Source: Albugo candida
Lineage: Eukaryota > Oomycota > Peronosporomycetes > Albuginales > Albuginaceae
Direction: 5' to 3'
NCBI GenBank assembly: GCA_905220665.1
Contig: CAJNAR010000151.1
Location: forward strand, 248,001 to 312,000
DNA length: 64,000 nucleotides
Made by a program: the position numbers and the translations under genes
In this document: in pieces, positions 32,989-45,340 of the stretch
Layout of the letters: every line of letters starts with the position of its first letter
Numbering within the stretch: position 1 is the first letter of the stretch
Notes under the pieces: model-generated
Told to the model about the DNA's origin: nothing
What the model saw: only the letters and a program-made list of their open reading frames with translations
Databases searched by the model: none

Positions 32989-34803
32989 ATGCGAGATTAT
33001 CCATTACAATTTGTTCATAATCCAACTTTCGAAATGAAGTCGACCTGTTTTCTTGGCATAGCCGTACTTGATCATCTAATTGGGTGTTTCGCTGGTCAGC
33101 TGGGCTTGATGAAAATCACCGTGCAAACAAAGAATTTTGAAGTCTGCCAGCGATGCTTATTGGAAGACGCGGGTGCACTTTTCGTTGAAGAATACGGGAA
33201 AGATACGCGTAGAAGCACAAGCTACTTCGTTGTGGGATTAGTAGATTATATCAAAACTAATCTTATAAAATGCTACACTCCGCGACTATGTCGAGGCCTT
33301 CAGCGCACACCAGTCATCTCGAAAATTGAAGAGGGGGAGCAATCAATATTTGGTATCAACGTGGACCGGTTGTCCTCAAAATCAGTAGGCTGTCAGACGA
33401 AATCGGAGACTTCTTTAATGCTTAGCAATGAAAGCGTAGATCAAACAAGTCTGATTTCAAGTGAAAAGAAGTCGAAACCATTGTGCCTTCTCAGGCCCAA
33501 CAATTCCTATTCCTTTTTATGTGAAGCATGCTTCAAAAAGAAGAGCGATACCGGCAGCATGGAAAAGTACACCACCTATTTTATGGAGAGGAGTGAAGTA
33601 TATGTGATATACACATCGGATACTGACAATTTCATCGAGTTGTGCCACGAATTTCAAATGTGCAGCGGGCATACCATTGTTTTTCCAGATAATCTTTGTA
33701 CGATTTTTAAACACAAAATATCGCCAGCAAAATCGCAGGGAGAAAGCGCTGACACGCTTCCACATGTGAATAATGGGAATGATAATTTTCAGATTTGGCC
33801 CGTAAATTCCAATGAAAAGTATGACTTGGAAGCTCTGGCGAAGATGCATCATGCCATTTTACTTCAGTCGTACTGCGTTTCAACAATAAGAGCGCATGAT
33901 CGTGGTCAAAGTTGCTGGTGGTGCTTGCAGAAGCTATCTGGAGGAATGGTTGTGCTGGATAGAGTAAAAACATTTGGAAGCGGTGATAAAGGGGAACAAT
34001 TTCTCGTTTATCTGCTCGCCAATAGTTTCTCTGACCTAGTTCTGACCAATTGCGAAGTCGGTTGTGGTAAAGTTGACTTGAGCCATGACTGCATGTTGGA
34101 TGCCGTCCATACAGACAATTTGACACCTACTTATGACATTTTCGCAATAATGAGACGGAAGGAATCTGTACAGCAGGTTACTCGTGTATCAGATCTTTAT
34201 GGTGAGTGCTTTCTGATACAGCACTTGCACGACGAAGATTATAAATGCCGTGCGTGCTTTCCAGATAGTGCAATTCACGAACTTTCGTCACTAGCATTCT
34301 TACTGTCACTATCTGAAGATACAAACAGTGCCTTTGATCTGAAGTGTCTTTTTTCAGTAGAATCAAGATGCATGGCCATACACGTTATGCCTTATTTAAT
34401 ATGCTCTCATGAACTCAATCGCATAAAGATCAACACCGATTTGAATCTGCGTTTGCATGGAGATGATGCAAGTTCATCAGTCAGCGCGACCAGCCATGTT
34501 GAAGCAAAAGTGACTTTATACAACTGGACGGACGAAGAAAATAATGACAAAGATAACTTGATAGAATGCTTCCAATGTCTTACGCGGAAGAGAAGTGTTG
34601 TCGTTCTTTCTGTGTCGAATCAGTACTTATGGATGGTGGAATATAAGTTGGGTTTCCCAGATTGTCCGCCTTGCGGGGACAAGATGAAACCAGGGCCTCA
34701 GATTCCATATAATCACAATCTTCGGCAGATACTTGCCCAAGATGTACACCTTTCTTTTGGTATTGTCCAGGAAAACAAAAAACGCAAACAGGATGTGCAT
34801 TAA
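32989..34803 (+). CDS. Unknown 604-residue protein with six regularly spaced CxxC motifs
   Basis: I do not recognise this protein. The frame is 1.8 kb long without a stop and flanked by AT-rich DNA, so it is very likely a real gene. CxxC pairs lie at residues 53, 178, 309, 420, 527 and 559. The first five are about 107-131 residues apart and sit in a similar setting (CQRCLL, CEACFK, CWWCLQ, CRACFP, CFQCLT), followed 20-50 residues later by hydrophobic strands such as VYVIYTS, FLVYLLA and VVVLSVS. This suggests four to five diverged copies of one domain, perhaps with structural zinc. There is no signal peptide, RxLR or transmembrane segment. The tail is basic (KKRKQ), possibly a nuclear signal. 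The start at 32989 is the first ATG of the frame. An additional upstream exon is possible. Confidence 0.75.
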   Translation: MRDYPLQFVHNPTFEMKSTCFLGIAVLDHLIGCFAGQLGLMKITVQTKNFEVCQRCLLEDAGALFVEEYGKDTRRSTSYFVVGLVDYIKTNLIKCYTPRLCRGLQRTPVISKIEEGEQSIFGINVDRLSSKSVGCQTKSETSLMLSNESVDQTSLISSEKKSKPLCLLRPNNSYSFLCEACFKKKSDTGSMEKYTTYFMERSEVYVIYTSDTDNFIELCHEFQMCSGHTIVFPDNLCTIFKHKISPAKSQGESADTLPHVNNGNDNFQIWPVNSNEKYDLEALAKMHHAILLQSYCVSTIRAHDRGQSCWWCLQKLSGGMVVLDRVKTFGSGDKGEQFLVYLLANSFSDLVLTNCEVGCGKVDLSHDCMLDAVHTDNLTPTYDIFAIMRRKESVQQVTRVSDLYGECFLIQHLHDEDYKCRACFPDSAIHELSSLAFLLSLSEDTNSAFDLKCLFSVESRCMAIHVMPYLICSHELNRIKINTDLNLRLHGDDASSSVSATSHVEAKVTLYNWTDEENNDKDNLIECFQCLTRKRSVVVLSVSNQYLWMVEYKLGFPDCPPCGDKMKPGPQIPYNHNLRQILAQDVHLSFGIVQENKKRKQDVH

Positions 34804-36476
34804 GTGGTGACTCGTCGGGATAGCATGACCTCAAGATCAATCCTAAAATGATACACTTCAAGCTCTGGTGATAAACGTGCAAAATAAAATAAATTACAGC
34901 ATTGCGATTTGTGATGTGTGACTCTTTGTCTAAACAATGCAATTCCCATCAGTTTTTCCTCTTTAGAGCAAGCTATATTCATTTACAATAATGGCAAAAA
35001 ATAAAGTCATTGTAAAATTTGTTGTGTAGGAACCTTGCGATTCTCTAATCGATGTGGAAAGATTATTATGATAAATTTCTGCATTCAATTTCACTTTTGT
35101 GCTGTCTTTCCATGCATAGAGATCGACACATTATCACAGGCTACAACTTTGCTTGGCAATTGTACCTCTTACTGGTACGTTTATACGCCAGAATGCGAAC
35201 TGTCAACTTCAAGCCACGATTGATCGCGACACATCAGCAGTATCAGGTGATATAAAAGCTCTGCATAGATTGCCTAGCAACACACTCTTCTGGATCAAGG
35301 GATCATGCTAAAAATGTTGGTTTACTTTACATTTTTGGTCAGCATGGAAGGCATTTGATGGGTTGAAGAGGAGTTATATCACGTAAGAGAGTGGCGTGAA
35401 CCAAAATGCAAGTACACCACCGCATAAGAATCTATCTCGCGTAAGCATTTAAAGGAGCATTAGACCAAACACTTATCAGGGTGCATAATCTAACAGATAT
35501 ATGAATTCATACTGTGTGCGAATTAGATGTAGTTGACGTCGGTCAATCATATTAGAGAAGTGCCAGCGGTATCCACCCGCGCATTCGTCAAATGACGTTA
35601 CGCATGTCAGTACTAATAAAATCGAAAGACCGATACGTCTGTCAAACACCCATACCATCCTGTCAGTAAAACTCAGTTGCTACATCACATCACACAAAAT
35701 AAAGCAGAGAAGTGGTTGACGAGACGATATATAGGCGTTCCTCTTCCAAGTCACTACATCAGCTTGTCTGATGTTTATGTCACGTCTAGTAATTGTTTCA
35801 AGTTGCGTGACATTAACTAGATTGGAGGGTGTTTTTCAAGAGAAATAAAGCAATTACTTTCATTATCATATTCGCCTTTGGTATAAGCAGGCTTTCTAGC
35901 TCTAGTCTTAGTCAAGCAAAGGATAAGTTATCATAAAAATAACTGTCACGCATGCTGCGGCACTTCGCGATTGATCACAAAAATTTTGCTACAGCCAGAT
36001 TGAAATTCATGGGAAGCGAATAAATGTATGATCGAGCATTGCCTTAACACACGTTTCAAGAGATAGAGAAATTGGGCTATTTTGTGCAATGTAGCGCAAT
36101 TTTAAGCTGGCAGAAGTTACGGGAAGCGTGTTTTCAGTGACGGGAAATGACAAATTTAGCCTCCTTGACCAAGAAAATGCGATAAAAAAGAAGTAGCTGG
36201 ACAAAAAATGTGAGGCGATAGATACACGAGTATATCGGCATGAAGCAGGCACGTGTTTATCCAAGGCCGATTCAGCTATAGTACACCTCGAAGATGGCAA
36301 CGAGATCAAAGTTGATCGATGATGATCAAATGAACCAAAGTACTGTACAGTGAGGTCGCAGCACTGACCACATCATTGAATATAGATAAAGTAAAATGGC
36401 AGTGAATAAGGTACTGGAGGTATGATTGAAGTCAGACTACTAGCTTTCTCGAATAAAAACAGAAGAGAACTGAGAA
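34804..36476. other. Gene-poor spacer
   Basis: The start should contain the 3' end of the gene at 32989-34803. The remaining 1.6 kb has only short, unrelated frames and no repeat structure I can support. Confidence 0.5.
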
Positions 36477-36809
36477 TTGTTGCGGAGATGTAATTTGATG
36501 TTAATTACACCGGATGCCCAGAACCAAAATAGTAATATCCTGGGATATTCTGGCGAGGGGTCGCTAAAGATGTCGCGTTTAGCAAGAGAAGTACATGAAC
36601 GTTCTGGACAGCAATTCGGCTTTGTCAGCCCATCTTATCACGGTGAGGACAATTTTTCCACTTTATATTCGATGCGACCATCAGCTGAAGTCACATTAAA
36701 GCTAGCAGTGGTCACAGTACAAACACTTTTGGACCTCAAACCCGTTCTTTCTGATCTGGATGTTTATGAAGACACGGAGGCCAAGGGAATGTCACCGATC
36801 ACGATTTGA
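36477..36809 (+). CDS. Hypothetical small open frame, 110 codons
   Basis: The frame encodes a protein-like sequence (SRLAREVHERSGQQFGFV, then SAEVTLKLAVVTVQTLL) with no family resemblance that I know. It may be an exon, a relic, or chance. Nothing in the flanks settles this. Confidence 0.25.
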   Translation: MLRRCNLMLITPDAQNQNSNILGYSGEGSLKMSRLAREVHERSGQQFGFVSPSYHGEDNFSTLYSMRPSAEVTLKLAVVTVQTLLDLKPVLSDLDVYEDTEAKGMSPITI

Positions 36810-37179
36810 TTATTGCTCAAGATCAAATCGAATAAAGTCGCGTCTCTTGAGTACTTCGCTGCCACAAGTCAGTTTGGAGAGGTATGAAGCCGCTGTGAAG
36901 CAATAATTTCTGTGGAAAGCTGGCGAGCAAAGTCCAAGATAACACAGCCTACGACATTAAAATGCTTCTTTTGAGTTCGCTTGTCAGATTCGAGTCTTAC
37001 GCGTTTGGTGTTATTACAAAGCCGCCGAGTTGGATGATGGGTGCAGCTCATTATTACGTTGCTGCTTTATGCTTCAAAAAGAGTGTTAAATTGCAACCAG
37101 TAATCCCAGCGGTTTGATGATCATTGAACCTGCTGCAGATAATGCGCATACTACGCAATGAAGTTATGGTTCTATTATA

Positions 37180-38530
37180 CTCCCTCAGACGATATTGATA
37201 AAAGGGTTCAAGTCTATACCCACAAGGTTCCACATTATTAGGATGTAGTAGCTGCTCGAAAATATCCTGAAGCTCTTTTTTGTTGGTTGCTTGAGTGATT
37301 GTACTTCCATGTAATCAATGAAGAATAGAATATCGACGTTGCGCAAGAACTGCACAATGGAGCTGCAATCGCTAATGTGTCGTTCTTTGGGATCCATTTT
37401 CTATCCCAGAGACAGAGTCGAGTGAGATCATGATGATGCCTTTCAATACCATCAAAAAAGCTTCCGATCTCTTGTCGCGTCAATCGTAGGAGATTAACCG
37501 AATGGGAGTACTTCGGTCGAGACGTTCCGAAGAAACTAAAGTTCGTAAATTCTATACTGCAACTTCCCTGAGTCGTAGCAAACATTATCTTCTAATAAAG
37601 CGTCTAGTCTTTTCTCAGTCGTTGCGGACTCGTCACTTTTTTCGTAGCTAATTGTAACTTCTGCTACTGGAATCTGTCCATGCACACTAATGACCGCTTC
37701 CATTGAAAGTCAAGTCGCTATCTTTACGATGCACTGTTTATATAGAGTCGTTACAAGCAGCTTCTCCGAAAATCATGTACAAATGACATCAGTAGCGGCT
37801 TCACCATCTTGTCGATTTCCACGAAGCCTGCAAAAGTTTCGGTAGTATTTCGACACGAAGGCGGGAGACGATGTAACATTTCATGAGTGAATTTTGCACC
37901 CAGAACGCCATCTTCACTCCAATTTTAAGGTCACGAGTGGGTGATGAGTATCTCCTCGTCTTCACACTTCGACCTTACGTCAATGGGAAGGTATCAATAA
38001 CATTGAGCACGTGGTTGTACACAAAGAACGGGAGGCAGGATTCCAAGTAAAGTAAATCTGTGGATAAAATTTGTCCAAATTTGAGGCAGAGAGCAAGCTT
38101 CGGTTATTCACGGCGAGCAATTTTTGCTGTAAGATGGTCGTGAGACTGGCGAGAAGCGCGTCCGAGGGAATTGGCAGATAGTTATGTCCTTCTGCGTGTT
38201 CCGAGATGACATTATGAATTGTTTACAAAGTGATGAGGTGCAGAACTTGAAACGCGTATGACAGCTCAGCTGCAGGGAGCCAGGCAGTAGTTCTGGTACA
38301 GCACCTGCAAAATGACATTAAGATGTTTTCTGCTTATTACGTCTGATCGTCCTTTTCTCCGGTCCGTTTCTTGAGAGACTGAGCTGCAACTTTCGCGGTA
38401 TCCAAGTTCCACAAATCTGTATCACGGATAGGTAGCAGCACTTCTTGCTCTTCTTGATCTACAAGTGCGGCTCCATAATCCAATCTTCAATTCTAAGGAT
38501 GACTTGCACTAAAATCGAGTAACAGTGTTT
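37180..38530 (-). pseudogene. Decayed minus-strand host-type gene, unknown function
   Basis: Several blocks on the minus strand read like real protein but are separated by stops: DQEEQEVLLPIRDTDLWNLD near 38440-38380, ISEHAEGHNYLPIPSDALLA near 38160, LSASNLDKFYPQIYFTW near 38050, and MEAVISVHGQIPVAEVTISY from 37703. A possible GT-AG intron lies at about 38341-38306. No block shows retroelement motifs. It is either a multi-exon gene I cannot assemble or, more likely, a dead copy of one. Family not recognised. Confidence 0.35.
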
Positions 38531-39600
38531 ATGCAAGACGAAGAAACATAAAGTCGTACAGGTAATGCGAATTCACCTCATGAGCACACAAAGCGTATGC
38601 CATTGGCCTCGATCTCAGTAGCTTTACTTACGGAAGAATACGCATTCCATTGCATCAAAGTTGTTTGTTTGCAGGAAAAGAACACAACTAGTGTACTGTG
38701 CATCTTCGTGTTTCACCTGCCTTTTTATAGTTTGCTTCCATGCTCGCTAAGTACGGTTCCGATGCTTTGGAGACGTTGTGCTAGTGTTGTAGGAATTCAC
38801 AAATGAACGGCGTAAATAGCACAGCTTCAACATTAAACCATCAAATAATTTTAGCTCATAATCAAATAAGAAACAAAAATTGAGAGATTAGATCTTTTCG
38901 ACACAACACGCATCACCAATGCACGTCATGAAAATAAGACTAGTCGCATGACTATCATTGCTTGGATTATATTGATCTGAAGAATGTTGGATGGAATTTT
39001 GTAAGTGTCAAGTTTTAATACAGGGTTCTCGCCAGGTAATTTCAGTAAGCTCGCTGTCGTCTTCGTAAGAAGCGATCCCTGACGTACATCTTCTTGCCGT
39101 ATAATCTCTATCTATCTGGTCATGCTAGAGCGCAAAAGTGAAGTTCTGAAGGAGTTTAATCTAAATCAAATCAGGCAGTATGTCATTGACAGGATGATGG
39201 AAGCTGGCAAATCCATTTGGTCTGGATTGAAATGCGGTTAACCAAACAAAACAGCGATTGACACAAACTAGCTTGAAAAGGTCCAATGCCGTTTCGCCAA
39301 ATGTGTTGTTGGCAGGCCACTAGATCATTAAAATTCTTTATCAGCTGCAAAACAAGTGAACTTCTCTGACACAAAAGCAGCTGAGTTGATTGTTTCAAGA
39401 CCTCATTTATAGCTAGAGGGTACTTTCTGAGATAAAACACAGTGGTCTGAAGTCAAATCATACAGGTGAGACGCACCGTCAATGTTTCTATCAATGTAGA
39501 TTGAACAATAATATTCTTTGAGGTATGATCACTTCTCAATTTGCCGGATACTAAGTAACCCGCTAATTTAGTAAAAACACCTCGAAAAAAACAGCTTTTT
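38531..39600. other. Gene-poor spacer
   Basis: Only short frames on both strands are present. No conserved motif, terminal repeat or RNA gene is visible. Confidence 0.45.
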
Positions 39601-39623
39601 TCAACTCTTTCCTCTCGAAAACA

Positions 39624-40507
39624 ATGGTTCAAGTCGACATATCGACACAACCCAGGGTGCTAGCGTCCACTTGTAGTGACGTGGCAACCCTCATGAGTCA
39701 CCCAGTATTGGGTGAGTGCATGATTGTTGATGAGTCGTCATCCTGTGTGATGACGTGGAAAGTACCCCCACCCCCAGTGTGACGGCACAGGGTAATACCG
39801 GTGGTACATGTGGTACTGTCGTTGCCTCGTCACAGGGTGACCCGAAGGAAACTGCACCTGCAAGTGTGGACGACACTAAAAGTCCCACTCTTGCTGACAT
39901 TATCAAGTTGCAGGAGTCCTTGCGTAAGGTCCAGGCTAGAGCTCGGGCGAAATTTCTCGTGGAGCTCCCAAAGCCGAAAGCCTCGGATATCGAGGCTATA
40001 CTGCAGCTATATGCTGATGGGGAGCATCCGGATTGGTCTGTTTTGTCTGCGAAACTGGAAGCAGCAAGACCTTTCCAAATCCGGAAAGCAACCTTCCCCA
40101 TGGTCTTGGCGACGGGTCAGTCTTTGACACGTACTCCAAATGGGAAAATTTCATCCTCTCTGATGCGAGACCACGGCAATCCGGTCTTTGAAAGTTTACT
40201 GGAGAGCCGGTCAATCGCTCAGGTATCCAAAATGCCTGGGGGAAACATCAGGGTGATGGTCACCACGGCGGATGCCTGCCAACAGTTGGAGTGTCAGCCG
40301 GTGACTATTCTTGGGGAAAAGTACTTTTATCGGGAGTTTGATACTCTTGAAAAAAAATACTACCTCGATGTCTTCGGCGTAGGCGTAGATGAGGAGCGGA
40401 ACCACATACTCCGCGCTCTCCACCAACTCGGATGTCAAGTGGTGTATGACACCTTCCGCGAGACGATTCCCATCAAGGCAGTGGTGATGTCGACTTGGCG
40501 AGTTTAG
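39624..40507 (+). pseudogene. LINE ORF1, N-terminal part
   Basis: A 53-codon frame starts at 39624 (MVQVDISTQPRV) and ends at 39782. The reading continues in another frame from about 39755 to 40507 (VTAQGNTGGTCGT ... FYREFDTLEKKYYLDVFGVG). ORF1 proteins coat the element RNA. The second frame contains a likely RNA-binding fold but no zinc knuckle. The single shift near 39770 is inferred from continuity. Confidence 0.65.
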
Positions 40508-42080
40508 TTTGGTTGTATGACGTGTCCCCAACAACTGGCTAGAGTTGGTAAAAAGTGATTGAACAAATCGCTTACGACAAACAACTTTACCCAGTAAGGG
40601 GAAAAAATGCTCCTATTTCAACGGAACGACCACGTTTTGGTCAACGTGGTCCTTATTGCTTGGATTTGGGTGCTACAGCAGCCACGGGAGCACGGCAACA
40701 ACAAACAAACAAGCAAAAAAACAGCAAAACCAGAATCAATCTGCAACTCCGATTCACAGCAAACAAAAACAAAAAAAGCAACAAAAACAAACAACCGAAC
40801 CAGCGGCACTTGTGGTGACACCACAAGCGGTAGTGAATCCAGTTCCCAGTCAAGAATTGGAGACGGGGACACCTGAAAGGAAGCTCTCCGATCAAATCTC
40901 GTTGGAACTCAACACTCCTCCCACTATCACACCACCAGGAGCACCAGCTTTGTTGCAACCCACTCCTCCCATCCTCCAAGTGACTAGTCAGTCATACTCA
41001 TAACCGCGAGTGGAGCGGGATGGCGATGTATCCATGAAGTTGAGATGGACGAGTGGAAAACGTAACCGGGTGGAGCCGTTCGAACAAATGGTCTCCAAAG
41101 CACCACCTCTTGCGCTTCCAAAGTTAGCGACGAGTAATTATTTTGCTGTGCTCGCAACTATGGAGGTGGAGATCGAAGCAGTAAAAGCGGTTGCCAATCC
41201 GGAGAATGGGAATCGAGTTCAAATCATCCCCATAAAAGCACGGATGCCAAAGGAGGTGGCCACTTCGAAAGAGGCGGCACACTTTTATCAAAAACGGCAC
41301 ACAACATTCGAGAAATCGGAACAACCAACCCGAGTTGGTGAGATATTGGAGATAATGGAACTCGATTTCAAAATTGCTCTTTACTCACTTTGACCGGACA
41401 AGCTAGTTCAAGCCGATGCTTGCATCCATCACGTTAGAAGGCTAGTCCAGTTCTGCACAAATCCGGACAAAATCATCCGAGCGGCACTTGATCATCCGAT
41501 CACTATGAATGGTGCGCTACTAGCGTGTATGGAGTCGAATGATATAGCGTTGGATGAATTGGCGCATCTGCTCATGATAAATTGGGTTTTTGCAGCGTAC
41601 AAGCTCGGTGAAGATGTTACGTTTGCGACGCGATGGAGTCGCCATGTTGGTGGTAAAGTTCCATCAAAACGATCTGTCTTGTTCGAGAAAGTCATGTCGT
41701 GGTGGACGTCATTGCCGGACATAGTTCTCGGTTTGAATCGAGCGACCAAAGCTCTCGCGTTTTGGAACTATTATTTATGTGTACTGCCCCGACATTCTAC
41801 ACAAACGATCACTGGATCCAATATCTCACTGATGGACCAGTGATTTGGATTCCGGGTCATCATTGTCGTTTACTTCCAACTAATGTGGTTATATCCTTCT
41901 TCCGCTCCGATGTGGGCATAAAGTGTTGGTCTCTATGGTTTGGAGGTAAATGGCGCGGCCTTCTACATGATGACATCCCTAAGCTTTCAGTCAATCTCAG
42001 CTTTTTTCCAGAGGAACATAGAACACTTCACCTCTCACAACAAGATGGTAAAACGAGGTTGATTTCTGGTCCACTTCAGC
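40508..42080 (+). pseudogene. LINE ORF1, C-terminal region
   Basis: A low-complexity Gln/Lys/Asn-rich linker (about 40690-40800) is followed by frames at 41010-41393, 41505-41843 and 41699-42091 that continue one another. They read PLALPKLATSNYFAVL, MSWWTSLPDIVLGLNR and FGGKWRGLLHDDIPKLS. The pieces are linked by frameshifts near 41395 and 41800. Function beyond ORF1 is not clear. Confidence 0.6.
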
Positions 42081-43395
42081 TTGAATGCTAAGGGTACCTC
42101 GATTATTTCAACGTGGAACAATATCTCAGCACTCACGGTGAATGCCAATGGAATTCATAAAAATGGTCATCTTTTTATCGACCACATCCTATCACAACAC
42201 TCCATTTGTTGTGTTCAAGAAACCAAGATTCATGACCACAAGCAACTGGACTCATTTCAGTTTTTATTATCCTCAAAAATGCAGCACAAAATGTTTGTCA
42301 ACGACCACAACAGTGCTTTTCTCCATCCGACTCAAAACCGCAGTGGTGGCGTCAAGACAATCCTTCGTTCGGACTTTCCCGGTTATACAACAGCTGAAGA
42401 AGTCACCGAACGAAACATTGGAATCGTTATTTGGTTTTGCGTCTTCTCATTCACGATGCACCGGTGTATATTCACAATGTCTATCCACCGGTCAAGGCCG
42501 AGGAACGAGTGGTATTCTATGAGTTATTGCTTTCCAACACTTTCGAATCGACCGCAACACATATCGTATTTGGTGATTTCAACACACCACTCGATCCAGC
42601 TATCGATGCTTCGAGTGGAACAATTCGGCACGAACCAAGTCGATTAGCGTGTTCGGAATGGCTTTCACAGTTGGGTGTGGTAGACGCTTGGTGAATTCAA
42701 CATCGGACTGAAAAAGTATTTACAGGACCATTACCGCGCAAGAATCGACTAGATTATATCTGCATGTCGGAGGAGCTATTCAATAAGGTATGCAAAACCT
42801 CTGAGTATTTTCGTCCACGACATGCGGGAGATCATCTGGCACAAAAAGTAACTTTTGCAAATCCAACTCAATCTCCGGGTCGAGGATATTGGAAATGTTC
42901 ATTACGACTATTTGAATATGCTAAATTTGTCGAAGCAATCAAATTGGAAGCGAATTTGGTGCTCGAACAGTTGCGGACAACTTCGAATCCCGGTAAAATG
43001 TGGAAAAGTTGGAAGACGAAAATCAAGAATCAGCTTCAAGGAATCGAAAAAAAGGTTTCACAAGATAGCCGACATGATGTTGAGTCTAGCCAGCGTGTTT
43101 TGGAAGTCGCAGCAGCTCGATATCGCATTCACGACACCAATGAGTCACGGTACTTTTACGAATCGAGTCTTGAACAATTTCGAATTTCAGTCGAAAATAA
43201 TGCGAAATACAACCAAGATGAAAGCTTCGATCATCACGTGAAGCATATGGAGAACTCTTCCAAGCATTTTTTTCGCCCTCTGGATAGTTCTTGTCGTCGC
43301 GTGCCGATCCAAAATGTTGAAAAAAATGTGGCACCGTTGCATCGAATCCGAGTGAGATTATTGACGAAAGCAGAGATCATTGGGGTGGTGTCATG
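42081..43395 (+). pseudogene. LINE ORF2 endonuclease region
   Basis: Apurinic/apyrimidinic-type endonuclease motifs are present in order: LTVNANGIHKN, CCVQETKIHD, HIVFGDFNTPLD, RLDYICMSEEL and RHAGDH. They match the metal- and DNA-binding residues of L1-like endonucleases that nick the target. A frameshift near 42435 and a stop at 42694 split the domain. The linker to RT is open in frame 42764-43519. Confidence 0.82.
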
Positions 43396-45315
43396 GGCTC
43401 TCTTTATAGCTCAGAGACCGACTCAAATGTTCCAAGTGACAGAAAGCAAAAAAAGTTACTCGATTCGATTCAAGTTTCACTTGCCTCAGCAGAGCAAGAA
43501 CGTCTCTCAACTCGGTTAAGTACGACCGAGATGGCGGAAGCGATCAAGCACATGCGGAGTAGTTTTTCTCCAGGTATGGATGGACTACCAGCTGCACTTT
43601 ATCAGCTCCATCCGGAAACGTTTCGCGAGTGTCTGAAGATCGTGTTCGAATATCAGCTGGAAAGAGGAATTTTACTTCGATCACAACGTCACTCAGCAAT
43701 CACACTTTTATACAAAAAAGGATCACGAGGTGATCCTGGCAACTATCGACCGATAGCACTGCTTTGCGTCGATGTAAAAGTACTTTCAAAAGTGTTGGCG
43801 TATCGATTGCAACGGTTTTTCCCAAAATTGATCCATCAAGATCAAAAAGCATTCGTGCGAGGAAGGTCGATGCATCATCATATTCGACATCTCACCGACA
43901 TACAAGACTTGGTCACTCATCGTGGGGAGGAAGCTTATGCGACTTTTCTCGACTTTGAGAAAGCATATGATCGAGTCAATTGGACGTACATGTTTCGCGT
44001 TTTGGAAAAAATGGGCGTTGGAAAAACTTTCATCGACTGGGTTCGTCTTTTGTACAATAACACAAAGGCGCAGTTGATGATTAATGGAAATATCACACCG
44101 TCCATTACACCACAACGTGGAGTGAAACAAGGTGATCCTCTCTCAGCATTACTTTTTCTGATGACGATCGAACCTTTGGGAAATTTACTTCGCCAACATG
44201 AAGAACATGGAATTTGGATTAATGGCACGACTGTCGCAACTGGATTATGTTTTGCGGACGATTCGACATTGCTTTCAGAGACACCAAATGGTGTTTTGAC
44301 GCAACTCGAACTCGTCCAAGTCTATTGCGATGGATCGGGTGCGAAACTCAACTTGAGTAAATCATCTTTGCTCTCGTTGAATCGGACCATGCCGTGTCCA
44401 CGTATTCCCAATTTGACCATAATGGGTCCGGAGGATTCGGTCAAGTATTTGGGTATTCCGTTCGGCCAGAAACCAACTCATTCGATGGTTATTTCAACTC
44501 TCGACAAGCGTTTTTACGATGGGTTTGGTGTATGGTTTCGACGAGCACGAACTGTCCGTGGTCGACTACTGGTTGCGCAGACGATGATTTTATCACGTTT
44601 GTGGCATTACACGGTGCACGTAGACATACCAGTAGCGACAATTCGACAGTGGCAATCGATGTTGAATCGATTTGTGCTTGGTCGGAAACACAAAAAAGAT
44701 TCAAAACATGTTCACCTGCTCAGCAAAGAGTTTTTATATCTTCGCCGACAAGATGGTGGACTACAAGTTACTTTTTTGGTGGGACGACTAAAGCTACAAC
44801 GTATTCAATTCCTTCAGCAGTTTGCATCCGATGCGTCAACAAGTATTCCTGCGAATTGGACAACTGCTTCGACGGAATTATTAGAACTCATCCAACCTTC
44901 CTTTGGACCACACAAGCCGATGGAAATATTCACCATCGCACCACATCGACATGGAAAAATGGTTTATTGCGAAAGCACATCTTCATGGTGGAAACACACA
45001 TTTAAAATGTGGCATCAGATGGATTGGAGCATTTCAATATCAGATTTAAATGTTTCACAACGCCGTCAGTACTACATGGAACAACCGATGTGGTTTCACT
45101 GCGACCAGAAGTTACATTACGAAGCTGCTACTCGTCATCCGAGTACGCAGAACGTTTCGTACAATCTTGGCATGGTGGATGAACCACATCGAACATTTCG
45201 AAAACGTTTGCTACACTTTTCGACGTTCGAAGTTTGCAAGACTTTTTTCGTGAAAGCGACACATGGCCAACGAAGGAAGATTTTGTCGACATGTATTACA
45301 ATAACGAAGAGCTGA
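43393..45315 (+). CDS. LINE reverse transcriptase (ORF2 middle part)
   Basis: This uninterrupted 640-codon frame carries all non-LTR RT blocks: NYRPIALLCVDVKVLSKVLA, TFLDFEKAYDRVNW (first catalytic Asp), RGVKQGDPLSALLF and LCFADDSTLL (catalytic pair). The thumb, KYLGIPFG, follows. The enzyme would perform target-primed reverse transcription. The true ORF2 starts upstream in another frame (shift near 43395), so the first Met here is not a natural start. The frame ends prematurely at 45315, and the C-terminal part continues in another frame. Confidence 0.9.
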   Translation: MGSLYSSETDSNVPSDRKQKKLLDSIQVSLASAEQERLSTRLSTTEMAEAIKHMRSSFSPGMDGLPAALYQLHPETFRECLKIVFEYQLERGILLRSQRHSAITLLYKKGSRGDPGNYRPIALLCVDVKVLSKVLAYRLQRFFPKLIHQDQKAFVRGRSMHHHIRHLTDIQDLVTHRGEEAYATFLDFEKAYDRVNWTYMFRVLEKMGVGKTFIDWVRLLYNNTKAQLMINGNITPSITPQRGVKQGDPLSALLFLMTIEPLGNLLRQHEEHGIWINGTTVATGLCFADDSTLLSETPNGVLTQLELVQVYCDGSGAKLNLSKSSLLSLNRTMPCPRIPNLTIMGPEDSVKYLGIPFGQKPTHSMVISTLDKRFYDGFGVWFRRARTVRGRLLVAQTMILSRLWHYTVHVDIPVATIRQWQSMLNRFVLGRKHKKDSKHVHLLSKEFLYLRRQDGGLQVTFLVGRLKLQRIQFLQQFASDASTSIPANWTTASTELLELIQPSFGPHKPMEIFTIAPHRHGKMVYCESTSSWWKHTFKMWHQMDWSISISDLNVSQRRQYYMEQPMWFHCDQKLHYEAATRHPSTQNVSYNLGMVDEPHRTFRKRLLHFSTFEVCKTFFVKATHGQRRKILSTCITITKS

Positions 45316-45340
45316 ACACATCGGATATGTCTGAAGAAAG

